Shown: positions 49,294 to 60,627 of the stretch, piece after piece
Numbering within the stretch: position 1 is the first letter of the stretch
Layout: the number at the start of each line of letters is the position of its first letter
Source of the DNA: Cryptomeria japonica
Taxonomy: Eukaryota > Streptophyta > Pinopsida > Cupressales > Cupressaceae
Length of the DNA stretch: 64,000 bases
Reading direction: 5' to 3'
Assembly: GCF_030272615.1 (NCBI RefSeq)
Contig: NC_081414.1
Location: 306,692,664 to 306,756,663 of the forward strand
Notes under the pieces: generated by a model
Told to the model about the DNA's origin: nothing
What the model saw: only the letters and a program-made list of their open reading frames with translations
Databases searched by the model: none
Translations under genes and position numbers: made by a program

Positions 49294-49535
49294 ATCCCTT
49301 AACCAGGTAAGCTTTAACAGGCTTGGTGTTTTCTAAATACTCTAACCAGATGATCCGTTAGCTTGGATTTGAAATCCTCTATCAAGGTTACTCCTAGCAG
49401 GGTATTGCCTTTAACAGGGTATTGTAGTCAATCTCTTAACCGGGTGGTCCTTAACTGGATCTGTTCCTAACATGACATTTTTGTAAAGCTTCTAACAAGA
49501 CTTGGCTCCTAACATGACAAACTTCAGAAGAGTTC
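49294..49535 (+). repeat. YTAACM inverted-repeat array (S2)
   Basis: It is orthologous in position to the C1 array, with more decayed units. CCTTTAACAGGG and GCTTTAACAGGC are still paired. Confidence 0.7.
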
Positions 49536-49914
49536 AGAATACTTGTGGGTATTCATCCCCATCGTGGTTTCTCCCATTTGGGTTTCCACGTCAAGAATCA
49601 TTGTGTCAAGTGGTGAATAATTTTGTGGTTATGTTTTGATATGGTTAATCTGTTTAACTAGTAAAGCCACTTAGATGTGTTTAGTTGACTAAAAGTGATC
49701 TGAAATGTGCTATTGCTAATATTAGTAAATTGGTTTGATATTTTGGTTAAATAGTATATGAGCTTCAGATCTGTTACACTGTTATATTGGTATTCTAGTC
49801 AACCAGTAAACTTGACAGTGCAGTTGCAATTTATAGTACAATGTTTAAACCGGTTGGTTCAGTGATTGATTTATGAGTTGGGTTTGAGTTTGGTGAAAGT
49901 TTAGTTTGTTTTCT

Positions 49915-49946
49915 ATCTACTGATTCACCCCCCCCTCTCAGTAGAT
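49915..49946 (+). other. U5 hairpin, S2
   Basis: ATCTACTGA and TCAGTAGAT form a perfect 9-bp stem around TTCACCCCCCCCTC. It lies 32 nt before the LTR end. Confidence 0.72.
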
Positions 49947-49983
49947 GTTTGGATCATTATTGATTTATCATATCATCATGTAG

Positions 49984-50962
49984 GTGCTATCGATTCAGTT
50001 ATGATAATTTCCACTATCGGTTCTCTCTCATAGGTTCTGATTTGGCTTCTATTTTTCTCATCCACTTTGAGATTTGTGCTCTCCACAATTCTCTACAATA
50101 TTTTTTTATAACATCTATATGCTTTTCTTTCATTAGAATAACCAAGAAATATTCCTTTATCACATCTAGGATCAAACTTTCTAGTGGAATCATCTCTTTT
50201 GATATAGCATTTACTACCAAAGATTATGAAATACTTAACTATTGGTGTATGACCAAACCATAACTCATAAGGTGTCTTACCGGCATCTCCTTTGATATGA
50301 ACTTTGTAGAATGTGTATACCATCATTCTTATAGCTTCTCTCCAGTAGATATGAGGCAGATTAGCTTCCATCATCATAGTTCTAGCTGCATCCAAGATAG
50401 TTATATTCGTCCTTTCCAGAACTCCATTCTATTGAGGTGTCCAAGGTGTAGACAACTATCTCCTTATCCAATTCTTCTCACAATAGTTGTTAAATTCACT
50501 GGATGTGAATTCTCTACCATGATCTGACCTTCAACATTTAATCTTCAATCTTGTCTTTGTCTCAACTTTAAATTTAAATATTTTAAACTTTGCAAATGCT
50601 CTAGACTTCTCCCTTAGAAAAGTAACCCACATCATTCTAGAATAATCATCAATGATTAGCATGAAATATCTATCACCTTGAAAATTTTTGATTCTAGCAG
50701 GACCACACAAATCAGTATGAATAAGATCAAGAACATTATTAGATTCATCTTTTATACTCTTAAAAGAAGTTCTGACTTGTTTTCCCATTTGACATTCCTT
50801 ACATACCCGATTATAAGGTTTTACAATCTTAGGTATATCTCTAAATGCCTTAGTAGAACTGATCTTCATAATGCAATCAAAATTCACACAACACAACCTC
50901 TTATTCCATAACCAACTCTCATCAATTTTCGCAATCAAATATGTCTTCTCACTAAAGTTCAA
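49984..50962 (-). pseudogene. C2 integrase
   Basis: The zinc-binding histidines are lost: WLWNKRLCCVNFD has Asn and Cys where His and His are expected. CKECQ is kept. LIHTDLCGP keeps the first catalytic Asp, and the second is in RSDHGREF after a stop (near 50530). The Glu is in GVLERTN (near 50410). Then ARTMMMEANLPHIYWREA and KTPYELWFGHTPIVKYF appear. The end of the frame runs into the S2 insertion. Confidence 0.85.
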
Positions 50963-51450
50963 ATGAAAGATATTACCTTTAGCCTATGTACCAGTTGCAA
51001 TTCCAATCCAAATCTATTGATAATCTTGCATTTTCCATCCTTGGACTGTAACTGAAATCCCTTATCCACCAACTATCCTACACTCACTAAATTATTCCTT
51101 AAACCTTCAACATAATAAACATTATTAGTGTTATGCTTACCATCTAATGATATTGTTCCTTTTCCCTTGATCATGCATGCTTTGTCATCTCCAAATCTAA
51201 CCAGACCACCATCAAATTCCTGCATAGATAGGAACTTCCTTTTATCTCCAGTCATATGATGTGAACATCCATTTTCAATTACCCATTCATCCTTGTCTTC
51301 AATTTTAGTAGCAAGGGCCTTCACTTTAGGTACCACATCATCTTCCTTGATAGCCAAAAATACCCATTCCTTTCCATTTCCAGATCCACTAGCTGAATCT
51401 TGTGTTGGTTCATAATTAGAATCAGGCACACCTTCCTTATCCACATAGTA
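50963..51450 (-). pseudogene. C2 protease with mutated active site
   Basis: The usual DSGCSHHMTG motif reads ENGCSHHMTG (about 51280), so the catalytic Asp is Glu and the Ser is Asn. KFLSMQEFDGG and YYVEGLRNNLVSVG are otherwise normal. A stop follows near 51070. Confidence 0.83.
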
Positions 51451-52446
51451 TCAAGATTTGTCTTTGTTTTTCCTATACTTATTCTTGTTCTGATAATCAT
51501 GGTTAGGCCTAAAATATCTTCTAGCTCTTTCCTTAAATCTTGAATTCCTTTTAGGACATCTAGATGCAAAATCACCTATCTTATTACATGAAAAGCATTT
51601 AAAAGGTGATTTTCCTTCATACTTACTTCCTTTTTGGTCCTTTAGGTACTCTTCTAGCAAATAAGGATTCAAGTTACTCAAACTCTTCATATTCTTTCTT
51701 CATATCCTCTAGTTCCTTCGCATATAAAGCTTTCCAACCACTCTTGCCGGTAGATGATGTAGATGCATTAAAAGAAAATTCAGATTTCATAGCACCAGAA
51801 AGTCCAAATTCCTCAAGTTCAAAAGTAGATAACTTCCCAACCAAGGTATCCCTATTAACAGAGGTATTTTCCATATTTCTCAACTCATTAATTTCAGTAG
51901 CCTTCATCTTATAAGCTGATGGCAAATCTCTTAGTACTTTCGAAACTATTTCATCTTTGCTCAGAGATCCACCACAACATTGAATTACCAAAACAATCTC
52001 ATTATCTCTCTCCATAAAAGTAGTAATCCTTTAATCTTCTTCCATCTTCAGGTTTTCATACCTCACCTAGTAACCATCAAGTTTAGCAATTTTAATAGTA
52101 GGGACACCTTCATTTAGAGTCTCCAGTTTGTTCCATATAGATTTTGCAGTTGATTTGCCAGTTAGTCCCATTATTTGTTGATCAAAAAGTGCACACAAAA
52201 GGGCTTCTCTAGCTCTACAATCATTCTCAATCTCTTTATCCAGACCCATTAGAGGAGGATTGCCAAATGCTAGATTAAAATATGTAACACCATTCTTAGT
52301 GATCTCCCAAATTTCCTTTCCAAGACATCTCAGGCAAGTCTCCATCTGAATCTTCCATACCCTATAATTTGTTCCATCAATCCTAGGAATTTCTCTCTAA
52401 AAAACAACTATAGATGTATTTGATGAACTTGAACTGCTAGATGCCA
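51451..52446 (-). pseudogene. C2 gag
   Basis: It starts MASSSSSSS at 52446. A stop comes at about codon 17, then RIDGTNYRVWKIQMETCLR and SIWNKLETLNEG follow. A second open part (52015-51674) has VIQCCGGSLSKDEIVSKVLRDLP and a Ser-rich tail. The knuckle FKCFSCNKIGDFASRC (about 51600) has Asp in place of the zinc-binding His. Confidence 0.82.
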
Positions 52447-52489
52447 TAGGATCTTCCTCAAGCAATTAAGCTTCTATTGAGAGGACCAA

Positions 52490-52501
52490 GCTCTCATACC
52501 A
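52490..52501 (-). other. C2 primer-binding site (tRNA-iMet)
   Basis: The minus strand reads TGGTATGAGAGC two bases from the LTR. It differs by one base from the consensus. Confidence 0.82.
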
Positions 52502-52503
52502 AT

Positions 52504-53736
52504 TGTTGGACAACTCAAATAACCAAAGGACAACTGAGAGGGTGGGGGTGAATCAGTTGTCATCGGATTATAGAACTTTAAGCATTCAAAACCTTATTAC
52601 CGGAACACATAAACCAAATACTGGAATAACATATATAGAAATTAAACATAAGCATAAATCACATAACAGTTACCATCCATCCATAACACATGACACCAAT
52701 ATTTCTATGTGGAAAACCCGGTAAAGGGAAAAAACATGGTGGAAAGCCTACCCACAGTCAGATAATACTTTTGTAGTAAATATGTGATTACAATATGAGG
52801 GGCCTGCACATGCAGGAAGGCCAACAGCCTAGAGCACATTGCTCATCACAAAAATGAGCCTCATTGACTACAAAAACATCTGACTACAATCCGAAAAGAA
52901 GAGTGAACTACAAGTATAATATCTCCTATGCCTGAGTACAGTTTCGGTTAAGCTCAATACCAGAGGCCTTAAACCTCTCATACAAACCCAATTCGATCAC
53001 CTATGATAGACCAAACCTTTTACATATGATTACAACATTGTTCGCACATAGATAAACCTAATCCTATATATCCATGATCTACAAAGAGATCTTACATCAT
53101 ATTTATACCAACCTGGGTCCTAAACAATTAGGTCAGCCACCAAAAAGATAATACAATAAGTTCATAACAAAACCTGCAATCCAATGATCAACCAAGATGG
53201 ATTAGGCCAAAAATAATTTAAACCAATCCTTAAATCCCACCGATAACACATCGGGAACATTCACCAACATGTTACATAAACCGGTCCATAACCTAGATAA
53301 CACTAGACCCAAAATAGGTCGCCATAAACTAAATCCAACACCACCAATGAACTAGAATATGAACAAGATAACCAACAAAATCCTAAAAGCCATCTAGAAG
53401 CCACACCAGCACCACTTATCATGTGCATCAAAATATCTTTAACAAAGCTCTGTCGGTCAAACCCTTACCAGTGACCAAAAGGCTTACTAGAACAAATGAT
53501 AGCTCCGAAGTCATCAAATCCTAAACCAACTGATCGTGATACACATCTGAATATCATGAATGACAAATCCATACCAATTCCACAAACTGAAGAATACCGG
53601 ATCATACCAAATAAATATCATAAACCAACCATTTTACCGGAAGCAACCGGAAATCAGTAAACAACCAAAACAACCAGTGTTGCCATTAATGACAAAACAT
53701 CAATGCAACACAATCAATTCCTCCAAATTGCCAACA
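52504..53736 (-). repeat. LTR shared by C2 (5') and C3 (3')
   Basis: This 1233-bp LTR has C2's PBS on its low side and C3's purine tract (minus strand AAAAAGGGTGAGAT) on its high side. Its two halves match the two C2 3' LTR fragments throughout. Confidence 0.9.
52529..52561 (-). other. U5 hairpin, C2/C3 shared LTR
   Basis: GACAACTGA and TCAGTTGTC form a perfect 9-bp stem with a G/C-rich loop (C-rich on the sense strand). It is 25 nt from the LTR end. Confidence 0.72.
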
Positions 53737-54001
53737 ATCTCACCCTTTTTCATTGATGTCAACTCACTACAAGTCTTCACAAGCAGTAGATTTCTCCCCC
53801 TTTGACACAATGACAAAGGGTCAAGGTACTTCATTCTCCCCCTTTGATTCATACTTATCTCCCCCTTAGTTAAATAATCTCTTAGTGATTAGAACCGATA
53901 CTGAGACATACAACCCTGAACTTTCCCTATGATCAACATGTGATTCAATAGATATAGATGCTGCTATAAACTCCCCCTAAACCATATATCTCCTTACAAA
54001 C
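53737..54001 (-). other. C3 3' UTR with purine tracts
   Basis: Repeated minus-strand AAAGGGGGAGA-type tracts lie here (near 53795, 53835 and 53865). The last one, AAAAAGGGTGAGAT, abuts the LTR. No gene is present. Confidence 0.65.
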
Positions 54002-54600
54002 CTAAGTGCATGAGGAAGGTGATACAACTCCCAACTTGAGTCTTAAGTACTCAAAAGTGCTTACCAATAATGGTTTGGTGAAGATGTCTGCCACTTGTTC
54101 TCCTATAGGGACATATTCCATGTTTACTTCATATCCTTCAACCTTCTCTCTAAGAAAATGATACTTGATGGCTATATTCTTTGTCCTTGAATGCATCAAC
54201 AAGATCTTTGATATGTTGATGGCACTTGAATTATCACACCGAATGGGAATAGGATTAGAGATGTCCACCTGTATGTCCTTGAGGGTTTTCTTCATCCAAA
54301 GCACCTAATAGTAGCATGTAGCAACAACAATGTATTTTTCTTCAGCAATCGATAGGGAGACTGAATCCTGCTTCTTGCTATGCCATGAGACCAACCAGTC
54401 ACCTAGGAAGAATGCACCACCAATTGTTCTCTTTTGATCATCATTGCAACCTACCCAATTAGCATCAGTATATGCTTCCAAGATGAATTCCCCTTGTTTA
54501 GGGTACCATAATCCATAATTGAGTGTCCCTTGTAGGTACCTAAAAAAATTTCTTACTGCATTCATATGTGACTACCTAGGTATTGCTTGAAATCTAGCCA
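54002..54600 (-). pseudogene. C3 RNase H
   Basis: YGLWYPKQGEFILEAYTDANWVG (first Asp) and then SLSIAEEKYIVVATC (Glu) are read, with a stop at 54305. WMKKTLKDIQVD, RCDNSSAINIS and HSRTKNIAIKYHFLREKVEG follow, and then ADIFTKPL. Most motifs are preserved. Confidence 0.85.
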
Positions 54601-55560
54601 CCATACAGAGTGTCTACACTATATCCGGTCTAGAAGTAGTAAGATACAATAAGCTGCCTATCATGGATCTATACAATGTCTGATCCACCATCAGTGATTC
54701 ATCATTCTTGCTTAATTTTCTTCCACTCACCATGGGGGTACTCACCGATTTATAGTCCTCCATTTGAAACTTCTTTAGCATGTCCTTTGCATACTTGGTT
54801 TGTGAGATAAAGATTCCCTTATCTAGCTGTGATATCTACAAAACAAGGAAGTGTGTCAATTCTCCAAGAATTGACATCTCAAATTCTGACTGCATCTGAT
54901 CAGCAAAATCTTTGCAAAGAGTGTCCTTGTTGCCTCCAAAAATGATGTCATCTACATACACAACCATAATGATCATGTTATTTCCATCTACCTTGATGTA
55001 TAAATTGTTGTCACAACTCCCCTTTTTGAATCCTTGCTCCTTCAGATACTGATCTAGCCTTGAATTCCATGCTCTAGGAGCTTGCTTTAAACCATACATG
55101 ACTTTCTTCAATCGGCACACAAAGTTTTCATCATCATGTAACAAAAACCCTTCTGGTTGCTCCATGTACACTTCTTCCAATTTTCCATTAAGGAAGGAAA
55201 TTTTAATATCCATTTGATATACCTTATAACCCTTGTAAGCTGAAAAAAGCTAGAAACATTCTAATTGCTTCTAATCTATCTACTAGAGAAAATGTTTCTT
55301 CAAAATCAATGCCCTCTACTTGACAGTAACCTTTGCACACAAGTCTATATTTATGCCTAACAATTTTACCTTCTTCATTTATCTTATTCTGGTAGACCCA
55401 TTTGGTGCCAATGATGTTCTTATCTTTTGGTCTAGGGACTAATTCCCAAGTCTTATTCTTCTCAATTTGCTGCAACTCTTCTTCCATGGCATCCATCCAT
55501 TTCTGACTTTTGTTGACCTCACTGAATGTTTTAGGTTCTACTTCAATCATGAGGAAGAAA
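54601..55560 (-). pseudogene. C3 reverse transcriptase
   Basis: WELVPRPKDKNIIGTKWVYQ, LVCKGYCQVEG and FSLVDRLEAIRMFLAF are followed by a frame change at about 55215. MDIKISFLNGKLEE, MYGLKQAPRAWNSRLDQYL and VVYVDDIIFGG (catalytic box intact) come next. A stop at 54836 precedes the connection region, which reads through several more stops. Confidence 0.85.
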
Positions 55561-56690
55561 TTGACTTGTTCATCATTCTAGGAAAGTCTTCTCCTAGTCT
55601 ATACACCATCACTCTTATTACCTAAAATCTATTCTTCTAGGTGGTTTATCTGCACATACTAGTTAGGGACCTTTTTGGATGCTTCTTATGGTTCATTGTC
55701 TATCTGAGCTTCTTTACCTTTATAACTGGAATCATCATACTGGTTCACTTGTGCTTGTCTTCCTTTGTGCATATCCTCATCAACTCTTATATGCACACTC
55801 TCAATGACTCTTCTTAGTCTTTTTTTTTAGCATTTATCAGCCTTACTATTAGTTGAGTAACCAAGGAAGATACCTTCATCACTCTTGGAATCAAAACTAC
55901 CTAAACCATCCATATCCCTCTTGATAAAACACTTGCTTCCAAATACCTTGAAGTACTTGACTGATGGTTTCCAGTCATACCACAACTCATGAGGTTTCAT
56001 TCTGTTGTTTGTTCTTAGTTGAACCCAGCTCAAGGTATATGTAGCAGTATGAACCTTTTCCTTCCAATAAATGTCTTACAAACTTGCCTTATTTAACATG
56101 GTTTTGGCCATCTCCTTGACTATCATGTTCTTCCTTTCTACCATACCATTTTTCTATGGTGTCCTAGGGGCTGAGTATTACCTTTTGATTCCATGCATTT
56201 CATAGTAATCTTCAAACTCATTTGATGTGAACTCTTCACCCTGGTCTGATCTTAAGCATTTCATCTTGCACCCACTTTACTTCTCTACCATCTTCTGAAA
56301 GATCTTTAATCTATTGAATGCTTCTGATTTATCTTGTAGGAAAGTGACCCATGTCATTCTTTAATAGTCATCAATGAAGAGCATAAAATATCTTTCACCA
56401 ACAAGAGCTCTTGTCCTAGTCAAACCATATAGATCTGTATGCACCAGTTCAAGTGGTCTTGAAGTGTTGTGTTTTTTTGTCTTGAAAATCACCTTAGTCT
56501 TCTTTTCTTTCACACATTCATCACAAAAGGTTCTTATCGATTTGATGATTGGTTGTATATTCCTCACACAACCCTTTTTGCTTACTGCCACTAGATTATC
56601 AAAATTTATGTGGCCTAATCTTCTATGCCACAACCAACTTTCATCCACTACAACCTTCAGCTACAACCTAACCGGTACTAATTGATATTG
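55561..56690 (-). pseudogene. C3 integrase
   Basis: The zinc-binding part is intact: WLWHRRLGHINFDNL ... FCDECVKEK (about 56640-56510). VHTDLYGL keeps the first Asp, RSDQGEEF (near 56250) the second, and GMVERKN (near 56140) the Glu. About five stops lie between. The C-terminal HELWYDWKPSVKYFKVFGSK and EGIFLGYSTNSKA are open (56033-55827). The upstream 56650-56690 reads without a stop into the T2 RT except for one TAG. Confidence 0.83.
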
Positions 56691-57377
56691 TTCAAGCCTA
56701 TCAAATATCTTGCCCAAGATGTTCAAATGTTCTTTCCTTGTATGAGATTTTGCAAGTATGTCATCTACATAATCTTCGATAAATTTATGCATCATATGAT
56801 GAAAAATTGTTGTCATGACTCTCTGATAAGTTTCTCCTGCATTCTTAAGCCCAAATGGCATAACATTCCAATAGTAAGTACCCCATGCAAAGGTGAATTT
56901 TGTCTTTTGTTGATCTTCAGGGGTGATTCTTATTTGATTGTACCCCAAGAATGCATCCATTAATGAAAACATCTCATTTCTTGCTGATAAATCTATAATT
57001 ATATCAATGTTGGGCAGTGGGAAATCATCTCTAGGACATGCTTTATTCAAATCCTTGAATTCAATGCAAACTCTTATGTTTTTATCTGGCTTTGACACTG
57101 GCACAATACTGGAGACCCATTCTGGAAAGACAACAAGTCTTATGAAACCCACATCCAATAGTTTCTTTAGCTTGACTTTTACAAGCAGAGCGATGTATGG
57201 ATGCATCTTCCTTAGCTTTTATTTAACTGGTTTTTCTTTTGGATCTACATTGAGATGATGCATGATAAGATCTGGATCAATTCTTGACATGTCTGCATAG
57301 GACCAATCAAAATTTATCTATCTTTGTTTGAAGAATTCTATGTAGTCTTTCCTCTCTTCATCTGATAATGATGTAGT
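56691..57377 (-). pseudogene. T2: Ty3 pre-RT and RT fragment
   Basis: It reads INFDWSYADMSRIDPDL and MHHLNVDPKEKPVK, with a stop near 57225. RKMHPYIALLVKVKLKKLLD, VCIEFKDLNKACPRDDFPL, MFSLMDAFLGYNQIRI and FAWGTYYWNVMPFGLKNAG follow, and then EDYVDDILAKSHTRKEHL, so the catalytic box is present. It closely resembles T1's RT, so it is probably the same clade. It is cut at QYQL (about 56690) on one side and by the C4 insertion at 57378 on the other. Confidence 0.87.
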
Positions 57378-57412
57378 TGATAACTCAATGATGAATGGAT
57401 AGTACCAAACTA

Positions 57413-57440
57413 GTACTAAGAGGGGGGGATGAATCAGTAC
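57413..57440 (-). other. U5 hairpin, C4 3' LTR
   Basis: On the sense strand GTACTGA pairs with TTAGTAC (one G-U wobble) around TTCATCCCCCCCTC. Confidence 0.65.
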
Positions 57441-57803
57441 AAACAAAAACACAATCCTAAAATTGGTTTGTCAACAGACACTGTGCATAGGCAGATAGAC
57501 AGTAACTCCAATCTTAAACAGAGTACAACTGGCAAAACCCAGAATAACTGAGACAAGCATAAACCGGTTGATACTTATCTTCTCATACAATCTAATACTT
57601 CATTTCCATTTCACTCTAGTGCATGAATAGGTAATATACCATCAAAGATATATATAAACAACTAGATCAACATGATTCACTACTTGACAAAAAACAACAT
57701 AGCATCACATGAGAAAGACATCACATATGACACACATATTTTTCACGTGGAAACCCAACTGGAAAAAACCACGGTGGGGATGAATACCCACAAGCTTATT
57801 TTT

Positions 57804-58043
57804 GAACTCTTTAGAAGTTTGCTCTATTAGGAGCCTTGTTCGATTAAAGACTGATACAACAAGTTTTGTTAGGAACCGATCCTGTTAGGGATCACTAGGT
57901 TAAGGGATGGCTAGAATACCCGGTTAAGGGTTAAACCCTGTTAAAGGTTACCTTGTTAGAGGATTTCAAGAACTCAATGGTTTTGAGTCACCTTGTTAAA
58001 GGATTTACAGTAAGCTGGTTAAAGCTACCCTGTTAAGAGATTT
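57804..58043 (-). repeat. YTAACM inverted-repeat array (C4 3' LTR)
   Basis: GATCCTGTTAGGGATC (57888 region) and GCTCTATTAGGAGC are the reverse-complement forms of the C1 units, with stems kept. Confidence 0.78.
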
Positions 58044-58833
58044 CCCAACTGTTGAGGTGGTTAGAGATCAACAGGTATTACAATGATCTAGTAGCAGCAC
58101 TCAATGCCAATGCAGATCCGCTTTAGCTCCTCTTCACCTTCTGCACTTACACTCTACAAGTATCACTTCTCTCTTCTAGTCTGGCAAGAATCACGTATCT
58201 CTTCTCTTGGATACACACACACAAATTTTTCCAACAACCTCAAAAAGAAACACAACATCGACCTTATAGAAAATAGATAAGTCGGTAGCTTAAACCCTAA
58301 ACCCTAAACTTGTTAGGGTAAGCAATTCAAACAGTTCAATCCTGACCATTGAGCACATTGCATTAAATGCAATAGTCTTGAACCAATCTCAAGATGTTCT
58401 CCATTGTTCATTTTCCACCGATTTCATGGTGGTTGATAACCCATCACATGTTATCACTGTTTATAGACTTCGCACATTCCCGAGGTAGATAGGAAAAATA
58501 TCCTTCATGCAAGATCCTTCACGCACACAAGCTGACATGGCAACATGATCTGTTCTTTGTTACAATGCTAACTCATCACACAAAGTCACCGATTGAGCCA
58601 CATAGGCTTGAGGCACTTCAATCGGAAACCCTGAAGTTGAGACTACCAACCGGTAGTCATACAAAGCTTCCATGTGTCGGTTCCCATAACCACATGCCAG
58701 CTCATAGTGTTATACCGGTTCTTACATATACCGGTTCTTGGTAACATACCAGTTCTCTCCTCTTTAGCATATTGACATCAATGACAACATACAATGTCAT
58801 CATGTCCTCATACTGGTTCACATAATGCCAAAA

Positions 58834-59088
58834 ATCTCCCCCTTTGGCATTGATGGCAATATACAAATATATCTCTCTGCTTCACATCTTCTCCCCCAAT
58901 TTTTGTAGATATCTTCTCTGCTTCTCTTCTTCTCCCCCTTTGACAACAATGCCAAAGTGGAGGCACAAGCTTCCCTGTTCCATTATGCTACTCCCCTTGA
59001 GGAGTAGCATCCTTCAACACATCAATCCAAAAAGAATTTGACTATGCAATACCTAACTGATGTGGAGCATATGCCTTTAGTTTACCTC
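58834..59088 (-). other. C4 3' UTR with purine tracts
   Basis: Minus-strand AAAGGGGGAGAT abuts the LTR. Further GGGGGAGAAG tracts lie at about 58892 and 58935. No gene is present. Confidence 0.65.
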
Positions 59089-59905
59089 CTAAAGGGGCAG
59101 CACCCCTAATTCACCTCTTAAGTACATAAATGTAGCCTTTGGGAGAGGCTTGGTGAATATGTCTGCTAACTGCTCCTTACTGGAAATGTGATCCAGTGCA
59201 ATCTCTTTGTTCTGAACCTTTTCCCTCAAGAAATGATACTTAAGCTCAAAGTGCTTGGTTCTAGAATGTAAAACTGGATTCTTCGAGATGTTAATTGCAC
59301 TAGTATTGTCACAAAATATACTTACCGATTCAGATACAAGAACTTTGAATCCATTCAATACATGCTTCATCCAAATTGTCTAGGTGTAGTTCATGAAAGC
59401 TGCAACATACTCTACTTCCACTGTAGACTAAGAGATACAACTCTGCTTCTTACTCATCCATGAGACCAATCTACCACCGAGAAAGAATGCACAACCAGTT
59501 GTGCTCTTCCGATCATCTATATTACTAGCCCAATCAGCATCTATGAACACTTTCAGGTTAAAATCATTATTGTATGGATACCATAACCCATAGTCAATAG
59601 TTCCCTTCAGATACCTAAGAATCCGCTTGACTACAACCAAGTGGGATTCTCTTGGGATTTTCTAGAACCTTGCAGTAATGCCAACTGCATGGGCAATATC
59701 TGGTCTTCTATGCACTACATAATGCAATTTACCAATCATTGATCGGTATTCCTTCTCATCAACCAATATTGAGTCATCCTCTTTAGATAGTTTACAACAA
59801 GTCACCGTCAGTGTACCAACCAGTTTGCTATCTTCCATGCCAAAGGTCTTCAACAACTCTTTGACATACTTGAACTGAGTGATAAAGATTCCATCTTTCA
59901 TCTAC
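59089..59905 (-). pseudogene. C4 RNase H and RT connection
   Basis: FITQFKYVKELLKTFGMED and then RPDIAHAVGITARF (RT connection) are followed by a stop. VKRILRYLKGTIDYGLWYP, DADWASNIDDRKSTTGCAFF and LVSWMSKKQSCIS follow, with another stop before the STAEAEY region. IFCDNTSAINISKNPVLHSRTKH and ADIFTKPLPKATF follow to the end at 59089. Confidence 0.86.
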
Positions 59906-60627
59906 TAAATCTGCAATCCAATGAAGAACTTAATCTCCCCTATGAGTGACATCTCAAACTCTTTCTTCATCTCATCTACAAACTCATGACTCATCTTGTC
60001 ATCTCCACCAAAGATAATGTCATCAACAAATACCTCATAGATCAGGATTTGATCTCCTTCAAACTTCAAGTAGATATTTCTATCTTCGCTTGTTATCTCA
60101 AATTGAATCTTCATAAGATGGGAGTGTAGGCATTCATACCATGCTCTAGGTGCCTACTTTAGACCATACAAGTCTTTATGTAGCCTACATACCATGTCAC
60201 TATCTTTAGATAGGGCAAACCCATCTAGTTGCTCTATATACACCTCCTCTTCAAGTACACCATTTAGGAATGCAGATTTTACATCCATTTGATATACTTT
60301 GAATCCTTTAAAAGATGCATATGCAAGAAGCATACGAACTCCTTCCAATCTGGCTACAGGAGCAAAGGTCTCTCCATAGTCTTCTCCTTCTTCTTGGGCA
60401 TATCCTTTGCACACCAGTCTGGCTTTGTTTCTAATCACTGTGCCATCTTCATTTAGCTTATTTCTAAAAACCCATTTGGTGCCAAGGACATTTTTATGCT
60501 CCGGTCTGGGTACTAGAGACCATGTACCATTTTTCTCTATCTGGTCAAGTTCCTCTTCCATTGCCTTGATCCAGTCTTCATCTTTATGTGTCTCTTTAAA
60601 TGATTTAGGCTCAAATTCAGAGATCAT
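59905..60627 (-). pseudogene. C4 reverse transcriptase
   Basis: [55 protein letters not shown] and [19 protein letters not shown] form one 157-codon open frame. A stop replaces Gln in LYGLK-APRAW. VFVDDIIFGGDDKMSHEF carries the catalytic box (about 60030). Confidence 0.88.

Larger units (their letters stand above)
48558..49978 (+). mobile_element. S2: solo copia LTR, family related to C1
   Basis: This 1421-bp LTR begins TGTTGGCATTGCATG and ends ATCATCA. The perfect TSD tgtag flanks it (48553-48557 and 49979-49983). It shares with the C1 LTR the YTAACM array, the TGTGGGTATTCATCCCC block and the U5 hairpin, but differs widely elsewhere, so it is a related but separate family. No interior remains. 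Confidence 0.9.
31974..53736 (-). mobile_element. C2: Ty1/copia element split by L1 and S2
   Basis: The 5' LTR is at 52504-53736 (1233 bp). The 3' LTR is in two pieces, 31974-32507 and 45806-46512 (together about 1.24 kb), which join at the L1 target site. The PBS and PPT are in place. The minus-strand order is gag, protease, integrase, (S2), RT and RNase H. The outer flanks do not give matching TSDs: aacct lies below 31974, but the upper side abuts the C3 interior. This is consistent with recombination. The enzymes carry disabling changes: a mutated protease site, lost zinc histidines, and deletions in RT and RNase H. Confidence 0.9.
53737..56690 (-). mobile_element. C3: 5'-truncated Ty1/copia interior
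   Basis: Part of integrase, RT, RNase H and the 3' UTR are present. The 5' LTR, PBS, gag and protease are missing. Protein similarity to C2 is only moderate (roughly half of RT and RNase H positions by eye), so it is another family. Yet the LTR next to it is the C2 LTR. At about 56690 it is fused to Ty3 fragment T2. Confidence 0.85.
57378..58833 (-). repeat. C4 3' LTR
   Basis: This 1456-bp LTR is homologous to the C1 LTRs. Its U3 end reads TTTTGGCATT instead of TGTTGGCATT. It carries the YTAACM array (57804-58043) and a TATATATA-type box near 57648. Confidence 0.92.

Noticed and set aside
58294-58318. Telomere-like CCCTAAA repeats
   Set aside because: Only about two units, inside the C4 LTR and present in related form in C1. 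Not a telomere.
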